A stretch of DNA of 64,000 nt from Eustoma russellianum (taxonomy: Eukaryota; Streptophyta; Magnoliopsida; Gentianales; Gentianaceae), in assembly GCA_036186865.1 (NCBI GenBank), contig AP025074.1, positions 4,396,223 to 4,460,222 of the forward strand. Reading direction: 5' to 3'. Positions within the stretch are counted from its first letter, which is position 1. Each line of letters opens with the position of its first letter. Below the pieces are notes generated by a model, which worked only from the letters and a program-made list of their open reading frames with translations, was not told the origin of the DNA and did no database searches. Shown here in pieces: positions 30,628 through 41,800 of the stretch. The translations under genes were made by a program, and so were the position numbers.

Positions 30628-31837
30628 TGATGAGCCCACGATGGGGTCAACGCAACATATTTTCATGTATCATTTATTGTCACATGTTAGTTCTGTAAGA
30701 CATGGCATATCACTGTAAACTCCGCACACACTAGTGCTACTTCTTATGTCTTATAGTCTTAACTAACCCTTAGGACATGTCATATATGTTGTGTATCTTG
30801 TGTTTATTGCTTGGTGTCTTTGAAGATAGGTCAAAGAGAGCTTTACATTGAAGAAGCATGTTGTACATATCTTTAGTTGTTCTTTTTAATATTGTTGGTT
30901 GGTTAACCTTGTTTTAGGATAGTTTGTGTTGTATTATTGCCTTGTATTTCAGGAACACGTACTTAGCTTGAGAATGCAATTAGAACCTGAATTTTTGTTC
31001 ATGCAAGAAGGTGATAAGCAAGTAGCTTACAAGCAAGGAGGTGACAAGCACTCATGTCAAATTCAGAATTGTTCTTCACGCAAACATGGAGGTATAAGCT
31101 GCTCAAAGCTTGAACCAATAGGAAGAAGTCTTGCAAATGTTCAAACCAATCACAATCAAGTTGAACACAAGTAGGCAAGCTGCACAACAATTGATCCAAT
31201 CAAAATCCTTGAAGAAATTGGCTGGTTTAAGCTTAATTGGTTTGAATATTCAAAGCCTAAACTACAACCAATCAAAGCCTAAATCAAAGCAAGCTGCTTC
31301 AAGTTTTATCCAATCAAATTGATCAAGAAAAAGGCTGGAAACAAAGCAAGGAGTACACGGCAAAAGCAACCAGATTTCTTGGAACCAAAGTTGTTCAAAA
31401 GCAAGCATGTTATTTTAGACTTGTATCTTGTACTTTAAACCTTGTACCTATGTCATTTTCGTTTGTTATAAGTAAGGTAGGAACCTGAATGTAAAAAACA
31501 CAATTTCAAACACATTTCAATCAGATTTTCCTTTAAGGAGTTCTCAACTTTCTAGTTGAAGTTAAAACCACTTAACTGTTTCTTTCAAGTTCATAGCCTA
31601 GAACTTGTTAAGTATTTACTTCATTTTTGGTTTACAGTATCTTAGGGTCTCAATGAGGTTTTAGATGTGTTGGAATGCCAAAGAGGAAGAGGTGTTGGCA
31701 TAAATTGAGCCAAGAACAAACGGTTACAGTTCAAGGGGTGTCATTGGGATGTTCTTTGCCATAGCCGAGGTTCAAATCAGTTTGGAGTAGAAGACAAAGT
31801 CCTAGGAACGTTTTTCTAGCCTTCATTTGGCTCATCA
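30628..31837. mobile_element. Probable solo LTR inserted in gag of the outer gypsy (1210 bp)
   Basis: The unit starts TGATGAGCCCA and ends TTGGCTCATCA, near-perfect 11-bp inverted ends that begin TG and finish CA. It is flanked by a perfect 5-bp duplication, GTGCA (30623-30627 and 31838-31842). Gag homology resumes exactly on either side. It has no coding capacity. A possible TATA-like ttataagtaagg lies near 31466. Length, TG...CA ends and 5-bp duplication suit a solo LTR. A DNA transposon with 11-bp terminal repeats is a less likely alternative. Confidence 0.72.
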
Positions 31838-31842
31838 GTGCA

Positions 31843-33237
31843 GGCGTGAACGTGGGTCATAAAATTGCTTTAAGTGACCCTGCTCTATCAGTTGTTTAAT
31901 AACTTGAGCTAGTAGTCCGTAATCCTCTGTGTCATGCCCGATATCTCTGTGATATCGACAATAGAGTTTTGGGTTTCTTTTTCCCCTAGGCCCATTCAAA
32001 GGATCTGGATCAACCCCCAGACCGTCTTTCTCCAAGAAGGCCAAAATATGATCTTTTGAGGCCAACAAGGGTAAGCCCTCCTTACCACCTTTGCCTTTTC
32101 CACCCATGCGATCGAACGCACTGCGTCGATCACGGTCTTTTTTTCGTTGCGCTGATCCTCCTTTTTGAAACTAGATCGGCTCTCTTGCCGAGCTCCTTAC
32201 TCGGCTTCCTTCTTCAACCTGTATGCCTCTTCACCCCGGGCAAACTGGTGTGCTTTCTCCAAGCATTCTCTTAAGGTTGTAGGTCCCTCTTCAGCCAGTT
32301 GGGAGAAGAGACGACCAGCTCGGAGTCCATTGATGAAGGCAGCAGCTTTCATGCCTTCATTCCTGTCGCTGACCTGCAGCGACTCATCTGAGAAACGCTG
32401 CATATACTTCAGAACTGACTCATCCGGACCCTGTCTCAAGGTCATTAAATGAGATGAGTTCTTCATAAAAGGAGTGCTGGACACAAACTGTGATTTGACC
32501 TTTTGTGTCAGCTGCTTGAAGGACCTCACTGATTTTGATGGGAGCTCTTGGAACCATCTCCTGGCCTTTTCCCGTAAATACAATGGGAAAGTTTTGTAGT
32601 GCAAAGGGTCTGGAACATTCTTCAAACTCATTGCAATTTGAAACTTGAAGAGATGGTCTGTTGGGTCTGTTGTCCCATCATAAGTGTCCATCTTTGGCAC
32701 CTTAAAACTATCTGGTGCCAAATACTCTGCAATATCCCAGAAAAAAGGACTTTCCTGGACTGCTTGCACAAACTCTTGCATATGCTCTTCGTAATAAGTT
32801 CTCGGCATGCAATGAACTTCTTCTTCTTTGGGGATGCTCTTCAAAGACTTTGACCTTACACTCAGATGTCGTCTGGTCAAAGGTTCTGACTCCACAGTTG
32901 GAGCTTTGAAACTGTGTCTTCTAGCATCCGCCATAAAACCTCTAGGGGGTCTAGAAGATTGGTTTTGTGATACCTCTTTATGAGGAATAGGTGGATCTTC
33001 CTCCATATCTTGCACCTCCGGCTGTTTGCTTTTGAGCTATTGTACCACAGATTCAAACACGTCCATGTTCTCAGCGACATATCTTATCACTTTATTCCTA
33101 TCCTCCCTTGAGATTTCTGGAGTGGGATTTGGCGGTTCAGGTACCCGAGAATCATGTTCTGAGACACCTGAACGTGTAGTCATTCGTCGTGGCTGGTTGG
33201 ATGACTCACCCAAACCTTCACGGCGACCTTTTGCCAT
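31843..33237 (-). pseudogene. Outer gypsy gag
   Basis: Gag starts at 33237 (MAKGRREGLGESSNQ) and is interrupted by TAG at 33037. It continues as a 272-codon frame (32197-33015) with the Retrotrans_gag core: FSWDIAEYLAP-like segment, KMDTYDGTTDPTDHLF, REKARRWFQELP and RFSDESLQVSD. A TAA at 32197 and a frameshift near 32110 precede the C-terminal zinc-finger-like part (LYCRYHRDIGHDTEDY), in which the expected cysteine after DTED is replaced by Y. The same gag is seen in better-known order at 61255, plus strand. Confidence 0.87.
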
Positions 33238-33293
33238 AGAATGATGTTGGTTGTTTTGAGTTTGAACTTTTTACTGGATTAAGGGACAAGAGG

Positions 33294-33310
33294 TCCTCCT
33301 TCTAGCGCCA
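33294..33310 (-). other. Primer-binding site of the outer gypsy element
   Basis: On the minus strand TGGCGCTAGAAGGAGG follows the 5' LTR after two bases. The second copy of this lineage has ttggctctagaaggagg at the same place (61174-61190). It is not the tRNA-Met type; which tRNA primes it I cannot say. Confidence 0.65.
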
Positions 33311-33312
33311 AA

Positions 33313-34095
33313 TGATGAAGCCGGATCTTCACTAAGGGTCTAAGATGACCCGAAATAAACTCCGTCAGTTGAGTGGAATAAGATTACTGGAATAGCTTCC
33401 TGGAAGTCCTGCACAAGGAAGCAGAAATCAGAGGTCCCGGGGGTGTGACCCCGGGTAAAACCCTCCGACGCTCAAGTCAGTTTGAGCCATTCTCACTGAG
33501 AATATGATTTTGTATGAAGAGTTTATAAAAATCTCACAGTTGTTGACTGAGGAGAAATTTTGTTGTGTTTGCTCTGGATCAAGTGAAGAAATGTTTCGAT
33601 CCCTTTCTTGGTCTCCGTTAGCTTGCTTTTGTTAGTTTTTCCTTGTCCTCTGCTTCTGACAACAGATAAGACGTTTGCTTGGGGCAGTAAGCCTATGGCA
33701 CTGTAGGTCTGCTGATAAGACTGGTAGGTCTGCAGATGTGACTAGTAGGTCGGCTGATGTGACATTGGCGTGTACAGGCCGAACAGTGAGGTGTACCTCT
33801 TCTTTGAATTGCACCTCTGCCTGATGGTCCCACAACTGATAGTAGCATTACCCCTTCGCCGAAGTGCAATGCCAAAATTGACCGAAGTGGTCTGAAGCGT
33901 AACACTTAGGCCGAAGTTGAGGTTAAAGTTGTATGCCGAGGTGCAATCCTTTAGCATATTTTTTGATAATAAAATGCAGCCGAAGTGCAGTTTGGCTGAA
34001 CAACAGTGCTTGGGTGCCGAAGTGAGAGAGTTGACTGTTGATGTAAGCTGTCGTTGACTGTTGTTGACTAACAGATGATTATTTTTGGTTTATCA
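33313..34095 (-). repeat. 5' LTR of the outer gypsy element
   Basis: 783 bp, pairing with 4158-4940. On the plus strand it begins tgatgaagccgg and ends ggtttatca, followed by the ATATA duplication. Confidence 0.9.
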
Positions 34096-34100
34096 ATATA

Positions 34101-34937
34101 TGTATACATATACATATGTGTATCTCTCTCTATACACACACGCGTGCATTTTCAGAAAAATAGCCCGTGCAATGCAATAGTTCTCGGGGAAAAAAAAAGA
34201 AAGAATAAAACGAGAAAGCGGTCACCAAAAGAAATACGATCTCTCCGACATACACGGTTTATGTCCTAACGCTCCGAAGTCGAACACAATCTTTAGACTT
34301 CTGCTTTTTTTTTTTTTTTTGTTTATTAATGAAAATTAAATAAAAACTCCACTTTTCTTCTTAAAAGCGAGAAAATAAAGAGAAAAAAATTAAAAGGCCA
34401 AAAATTTTTCAGCTTCTGGTAAAAAATGGCCCAACGCATATTTTCATCAGCAGTGGCTCGGCTGAACATTAATTTTTAACATGGTATAATTTAAACTATG
34501 TAAAAAAGTAAATAGATTTATATTTTAAAACGGAGAATATAAGATTAAAACGAAATAAAACGCCAACGACGCCTGCTTGGCTATTTTTGAAATTCCAAGA
34601 TTAGTTTTACAAGCTTTACAAGCAAAATTTTCTATTCTTCCTACGTATCTTTTGGTTTATACTAGTTTGTCTCTATATATTATTGTACGACTTATTGTTT
34701 ATAGTGTGATGACACGTATTGTGAAAATGAATTTTATATACAAATAAATAAATAAATAAAGGAATGGGGCTGATGGGAATATCAAATAATCGGCATGGCT
34801 GCGTAAAACCCAGTCAAGTGACTAGACCCAAAGGTTGAACCAGTAAAACCGATTTACACTTTAATAGGCCTGACTGACCTACCTATTACACAGGGGATGT
34901 GATCCTTTTACTTCCATCCTATCACACTCTCAACCAC
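34101..34937. other. Spacer between gypsy nest and MITE copy 2
   Basis: A/T-rich sequence with a TA/CA microsatellite (34100-34145), a T-run at about 34306-34321 and an aata repeat (34743-34760). I see no coding potential or RNA gene. Confidence 0.6.
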
Positions 34938-35122
34938 GGATTAGGATCTCTCCACCGCAAAACCCTCACCCCACGCGTTATCGTGCGACACGTAGCAGCA
35001 GTAGTGGATAGTGAAGCTAGATGAAGGTCATCCGCATCTATTCTCACCACCCATCCCCTGCTGCCACGTGTCGCGCGGTGACGAATGAGATGAGTAGAAC
35101 GTGGTTTAAGAGATCCCATTCC
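34938..35122. mobile_element. Hairpin MITE, copy 2 (MULE-like), 185 bp
   Basis: A perfect 9-bp duplication, CTCAACCAC, flanks it (34929-34937 and 35123-35131, reading from 35123). The ends are inverted: GGATTAGGATCTCT on the left and the complement of GGAATGGGATCTCT on the right. The interior folds back (gcgacacgtagcagcag against ctgctgccacgtgtcgc). It shares ctgctgccacgtgtcgcgcg with copy 1 at 2614-2796. A 9-bp duplication with GG-starting inverted ends is typical of Mutator-like MITEs. Confidence 0.72.
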
Positions 35123-35164
35123 CTCAACCACCACTTTTCAACTGACGTCTCTTATAAAAAAAAT

Positions 35165-35575
35165 TACTTTTTCCTCTCTTACCCCTCCACCTCCACCTAG
35201 CGCCTCTAATAAAAAAATTTAGGAACCGACTAATCCTTCTCTTCTTTCGCTTCCCTCCTCTCTTTTCACTTTTTTCTCCCCTTCTCTCCGGTGTCAGGCT
35301 TCCCCCTCATCCCTTCTCCCTCTCTTTTCTTCTCCTTTCTCAGGCGAACTCCATCCCTCCAAGGGAGAAGCTCTTCTCACTTTTTCCTCTTCTCTCTTCT
35401 CTTCCCTTCTTTCTTTCTCTTTCCTACTCTCTTTTTTCTTTTCTTCCTTCTCCCTCCGGTAGCGGCTCTTTCCCCTCATCCATTCTCCTTCTCTTCTCTT
35501 CTTTTCTCGACGGCGACTCTTCCGCACTGTTCCCTTTGCTCTCTCTTCTCTCCTCTTCCCTTCTCTCACAAATAA
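35165..35575. repeat. Pyrimidine-rich tract downstream of TPR2
   Basis: About 400 bp of almost pure C/T on the plus strand (ttcctctcttacccctcc, ctcttctcttcccttctttc). The open frames in it are low-complexity artefacts. On the minus strand it would lie just beyond the TPR2 3' UTR. Confidence 0.85.
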
Positions 35576-35835
35576 TAAATTGGAGTTTAGTTTTGAAAAA
35601 AAATGATCCCAAGAATAGGTGGTTCAACATTTTCACAGCGGTATCTATGGTTAATGCTACAAGTAATAATCCAAGAATTAAATACATATGTGCATTAATG
35701 TTACAACCTGCAATTCTCTTTGACAAAGTCCAAAACTTACCTATTTATAAGGAGCAACCTAGGGGAAAACCAAACCCTTGGGACATTCTAACTGATTAAA
35801 TTACATACAGAAAAACTGGTTGGGAAGTACAATTC

Positions 35836-38800
35836 TCATCGTTGAACTGCATCAGGTCCATGATTGCTGGTGCTCGCCGATGTTCCTGCCCTGCCATTTA
35901 ACACGCCATTATCTACAGGTGGAGCTACACCCCACTTCCTCTCCGATTCTGGCGGTTCTATGACTTTAACAGACCCGTCTGACAATCCAATGGCGAATTG
36001 GTTGGGATCTAGCGGATGCGCCGCAATTACAAGTGGATGAACAGCTTGATTTCTGGGGCAAGCAAGAGAGAGAGCTAAACAAATATGACAAAGCATTGCT
36101 ACCTCAAAATACTGTAATGCTCCATCAAATGTAGCAGACACACATCCATATAGCTAAGAGATGCATGCAATTATATCACCCAGAGGACTAGTTCTATGAT
36201 AATTTGAATCTTGAAGTTTGAGAAACGGAATAAGAAAAAACAACATATATACAGTAATTTTCTATAATGGACCACCAACGAGATATATGCAAGCGGATAT
36301 CACATCAACCGGATGGTTGTGCTCAAAAAAGTCGGTTTACTCCTCATTTATCTTTCTCCTGTTGGTTGAGATTGGTTGAGAAATAGCTACTACAACAACA
36401 ACAATATTACCCCATTCCTTTAGAGGCTCCCACTTATGGTAGAGTAGGGGGGGTCGGGTGTACGCAACCATACACATGCGTTAGAAACACGTTGTTTTCC
36501 GATAACCCATAATGATGCGTCAAGCGTGAGATCAACTGCTACTTCACAATATAAGAAGCGCAGCTAATTTAGTGAGTCATTTTTGCTTTATTCCATCATA
36601 TTTCAAAGTCAAAGAAAAGTGTGTCTTGAGTCAATGGAAATTGGGAAGTAGCTACAATGACCTCTAAAACCATTTCAAAACTAGTTATTCAATAGATGAC
36701 TGAAGCCAGCATAAGAAATAGGAATGTTAAGGTCTTAAGGACTGAAGATCTAGTCCACCACTCCATTCAAAAGGTTTACGCTGAGAGCAAAAACATGGGA
36801 ATGTCAGAAGAACTATCCAATGTGTCATCTCATAAAGCATGTTTAACACCTTATCAATCAATCAACATATCGAAAAGTAAAGAAAAACATAGTAATTTGT
36901 TCAAACGCGACTGCAAGCATTGTGTTCTTACCCGCTTAATACTGACGGGGATAAATATGCTGATGGAGCAACACGGCATCTTAGTCTTAGTGTATCAGCA
37001 TCAAAGATGCCAATATTACCATCAGAAAACAAAGCAAAAACTAGCAGGCTGTTGCAGGAGTAAGTCGCGTATGATATAGGAGCAGAAAGGACATCTTGTG
37101 GAACCCACTGCAAAAGAGGAGTCATAAGAAATTTATCATACAAGTGACATAACAGGTATCTCCAACAGACCTGCATGTCATAAATGGTTGTATTTACCTG
37201 ACGTATACGATCCATTTTGGAAGCATCATATATAGCTAACTGTGTTTCGTGTTGAACCAATAAGCGGACTGAGTCGGAGTGAAACTGTACTCGAGTATCA
37301 CTATTAGATGATTTTCCAGCAGGTAGTTGAATGGCAACTGATTTTCTCTTCTCCCATGTGTCAATGCTCCAAATACAAAGCTGCAAGATGGATAAGGGAT
37401 TAATACTGGTTACAAAAGCAACAACTACTTTTCAGAGAGCTCATTATCTGTCAAACGAAATGCCCTTGTGAGTAAGGAACAAAGCAGACCAATTGAAAAA
37501 CAAATTCAATCTGGCTCACACCTACAAGCCAAAGTCAAAACTCGACCTCAACATTAATCTGTTTGAGCTTCCAGTCCGACAAATAAGCAAAACACACATA
37601 AGCTCCTACTTCAAGTTCCAGAAGACATTTCAGGAGACTGATTAATGTATGAGATATCCAATTGAGAAAAATCATCATCACCTCAAAACATACTGGTCCC
37701 AAAAACATGTTTATTAGCACCAGGAGGGCGTATCCAAGCAAAGAATGACCGAGCGCACTGATATTTATTGAATGAAATACGGAACTGGACTTCATCTGTT
37801 TTCATCCCTAAAACTATAGGGAAGAGAAAAGTCTTTTACCTGCGCATCAGCCCCAGAAGAAACTAATATATTTAAGATGGTGGAGAATGCTAAACCAGTC
37901 AGACGCTTCTGGTGACCTTTCAGCTTGGATTTAACCTAAGGGTGGAAAACCGCTCCTATCAGCTGATGTAAACTTTGAATAATTAGCAATTGAGTAAGAA
38001 GATGGAAGCAGGTACCTCGTCTACTCTAACATTGTATATGTGGATGGAGGAGTCTTCCATGCCAATGGCTATAATATTGTTATCTTGCGGATGAAATGCA
38101 AGGAAAGTTGAAGCTGGAGGAGGTGGCATAAATGTCGTCATAACCTACATGGCAGAATATTAATGCTAGAAAATATATCAAGTTGGAGTCGTCCCAACAA
38201 GAGGAAACTGTCCGACATCCATACCTTGAAAGTCATCATGTTGAACAAGGAAACCTTTCCACCAGCAGCTGACATAACATAAGAGTCATTCTTTGAAAGT
38301 GCTATACATGGAACAGCCTCCTCAAGATTGACCCCAGCGACATCATTGGTCATAACAAGACCACTGTTAGGTTGCCAGTGTTGGGGGATTTGATTGGCAT
38401 TGGCCTAAAAAGCCGATCAATTTCAAAAACTTAAAACTCAAAACATGCTGATACAGACAGATGAAACACTGACTTCTTTTAATTTACCTTGCCACTTGGG
38501 TTCTGCTCATTACGAGACCACTTCCACAGCTTCTGAGTGCCGTTTGATCCAAGGGCTAAAAGTCCAACACCATTATTTGTGTAAAGGAGCCGTACAACCT
38601 AGAAAAGCACACATCAGAAAGTCATTCCTTAAGAGGTAAAATTCTGAACAGAACTGCAGATTGCAGGCAGCAGGCAGTCAATTCACACCTTGTTACCAAC
38701 AGTTGGAGTTTCTGGCATGGTAACCATCCGGCAATGAGAAGGATCCAGAACTTCAGTCAATTGCCACGGTTTCACTTTCTCGCTGATACCATCCAATGTC

Positions 38801-41800
38801 CTAGGTTTTTCTGTGCCTCTACTCAATGAATCGACTCCATTCTGAAAATTATATCAAATGCATTTCAACAGTGAATAACCAGAAACCAACGAGTACACAA
38901 AGTAGAAAATTTTCTCCCTGCTATATTAACAGAGCGAGCGTGCAACAGCCATCACACGCTAACAGGAACATAACTGAAATAAAGAAAACCAACATGTACG
39001 ATGTGCAAGTGCATCGAAAAATGCAGTCTCAGAAATCTATTACAAGCACTGGCTCCAGATAAAACCAGACACCATTCAAGTACGAGAGTAAACTATTGGC
39101 TGTGACTAACACAATTCATAACAGGAATATTGAACTGATTCTGTAGGAGTTAAATGGAGATGGACTGCATACAAGGATAGGAGAAGGCCTAACAGGAGAG
39201 CATCTTTCCACTTTGCAGTTCACTGGGGTAACATTTGAAACGGCAGAGCCCGAAACCTGCCAAGCAAAATTCAATACGTTAACTGTCACACAATAGAAAA
39301 AAAAAATGTTTCTTAAGTCGAAAAACTGCAACTTTCATGGGGATTGGGGTTTGGGCCGGGGGGGGGGGGGGAGAAGGAGAGATGGAAAACCTTCAAAGCA
39401 GCTGCTTCGATTGGTGTCCTTAGTGCTTCAAAACCAGAATTTTCGGCCGATCTCAAAGACCTAAGACCTACAGCATTTGCTAGAAGCTTGATTCCATTAT
39501 CATTGGTGGTAACAGCAAGGAGATTTCCTTCTTTGTTGAATCTCAAGCGCGGAAGATTCTGCAGCGCACAGATGTAATAAGTTTTGCAGTCAGAGCTTTT
39601 ACTTTATGTTGCCTTGTATGTGACTGTATATATGTTGTGTCCTTTTCTAGACAGATCAATTTATTAAAATTCAGGTTATTAGCTGCCAAATAGTATTCAT
39701 GTGTTTACTGACAGGCAGACCACCATCCGCATCTGTGCTTGTAAGAATGTTAACATTGTCCATATCCCAGAACTTTATCTGGCTATCTTCTCCAACAGCC
39801 AAAAAGTGATTCTGGGTCGTATCAAACTGCACAACGCCATTTGACTTCTTTCTAAATCCAGTGTACGTCCTCTTTATAGCCCCTTCACTTTCATTCCATT
39901 CTACCAGAAAAGAATCTCCTTCTTTACCAGTGCCACAAGAGAACAACCTGGAAGAAAATCCATCAAAGGATAATGATTAAAAAGGAGGTTTCAAACATGA
40001 GGGTCTGGGGACGTCATCATCAAACTGTAAACTAGGAGACCAGAAAACCCAGTATGCCAATACCTACTACCATCAGCACTGTAAAGCATAGTTGTGCACC
40101 AATGCCCAGGAGCATCATAATCAACTCTGGATCCCATATTATCGTACAACCATGCTTTAATTTTCCCATCAATGTCAGTTGAGAATATAAACTGCACAAA
40201 TGTGAGGAAAGCTGATGATATTGCATCCACAGAATATATATGTTCTACTGTGAAAATACCGTAGCTAGGCATGTGTATTTGAATATTTGGTGACACCAAG
40301 ATATCTGACATGACTCCAAGCCAATATCAAGTATATGGAAGTATTGCATATTGTTGCCAGAGGATAAAAATAACAGAAAAACAAGAAAATACATCAGAAA
40401 CGGAGTGTCAGAAGTTTCTAGGCCCAGTCTCTGATTACGACTAGTCATACTACAGCAGGTATCAGCAAAGATGATGATCATCATATAACAAAGGAATAAA
40501 GCAGGATTTCTGTAAGAAAGTCTGTGACACTGGCTAGCCGTTAAAGAAACAGAGACATAATCTAAAAAAATCAAAAAAATTATAAACAAAGTAAATAATA
40601 CAAAAAAATTAAAATTAAATTTTCCCCCTTAAAAATAACATCAGCAATTCCTTCAAGGAATGTATACAGGATATCTAATCTGAAACAACGCAAAGGCATC
40701 ACACACTTTGAGTAAGGAATCTGGAAAGGGAACATGAAATTAGCTAAATAACGCAAGATTAAAAGACCTAAAATGCACATGGTTCTTCTACCACAGTGAA
40801 AAACATTCAATTAGTGCAATTGTGTTTTTCCAAATTGACAGCTGTAAAGTTTTAAAATATTAAAGGAGAAACCTAGGTTGGAGGAAAGTAACACAAAAGC
40901 TGCCCCTCTCATTGATTAAATAATTACTTTCATTTCCTCCCTAGAGAATACAAGAAAATTTGGCTCTGACACATAGTAGCACTGGCAGTATCCAAGATGA
41001 TAACAGAATCAGCGAGACCTACTTCATACCCCTAATGCACCACTCTGATGTCTTCCATTTCCTGCATCTCATTGTTCTACTAATTTGCAACCCACAGACC
41101 CTGTTCACCTCCGAAGTCCTACTCATTACGCCTTCGCTTCCTTCTGACTTATCCACTCACACTGCCCCTTTGCTTCTCAACCCAGTTCCCTCCCTATAGC
41201 CTCTAATCTCCTTGTCCTCTTCACTTGCTCCCAATCTCCTCTATCTTCAGCTATTAGTTTTGTTCCCCGAAATAAACACTAATTCTCACCTCTGTTTTCT
41301 GTGGTTCTGCGATTTATTACTTCACCTTCCCTAATAGTATCTGATTTTTGCTCGTATTCTATTTCTTTACTTGGGATGTGCCCTTCTTTCCTGCATTTCT
41401 AGTTCCTATTCTAAGGCATGAACAAATTAAAAATGCTGATGTCTAAGTATACTAGGATTTCTAGATGCCTCTAGCCCTATTGATAAATCACACATGTTTA
41501 CTCATGAATCAATTATAAGATGTATCAATTTATAAAACACCATAAGCTTTGTAATAATAGACAGGCTAGAGTCCAAATACACATTCGGGAAAATCATTTC
41601 TGAAGGCGCGATCAGTTCCTGCGAGGAAATTATTATCTCCCCTCTTGTATTGCCTTGGAAGGGTCTCAGTGTGTCAGCACTTCACCCTCTACATTGTCCC
41701 CAATGACAAGAGGTCCCTAACAGGTTCCATATTGAAATCCACAATCCTTGCAGGACCTTTGGAAAGTCCAGTTCTATGACCTCCCTCGCTCATTTTCTAA

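Noticed and set aside
35291..35575. Coding frames on both strands (94 and 91-100 codons)
   Set aside because: Low-complexity translations (Ser/Phe/Leu or Arg/Glu/Lys) of the pyrimidine-rich tract.
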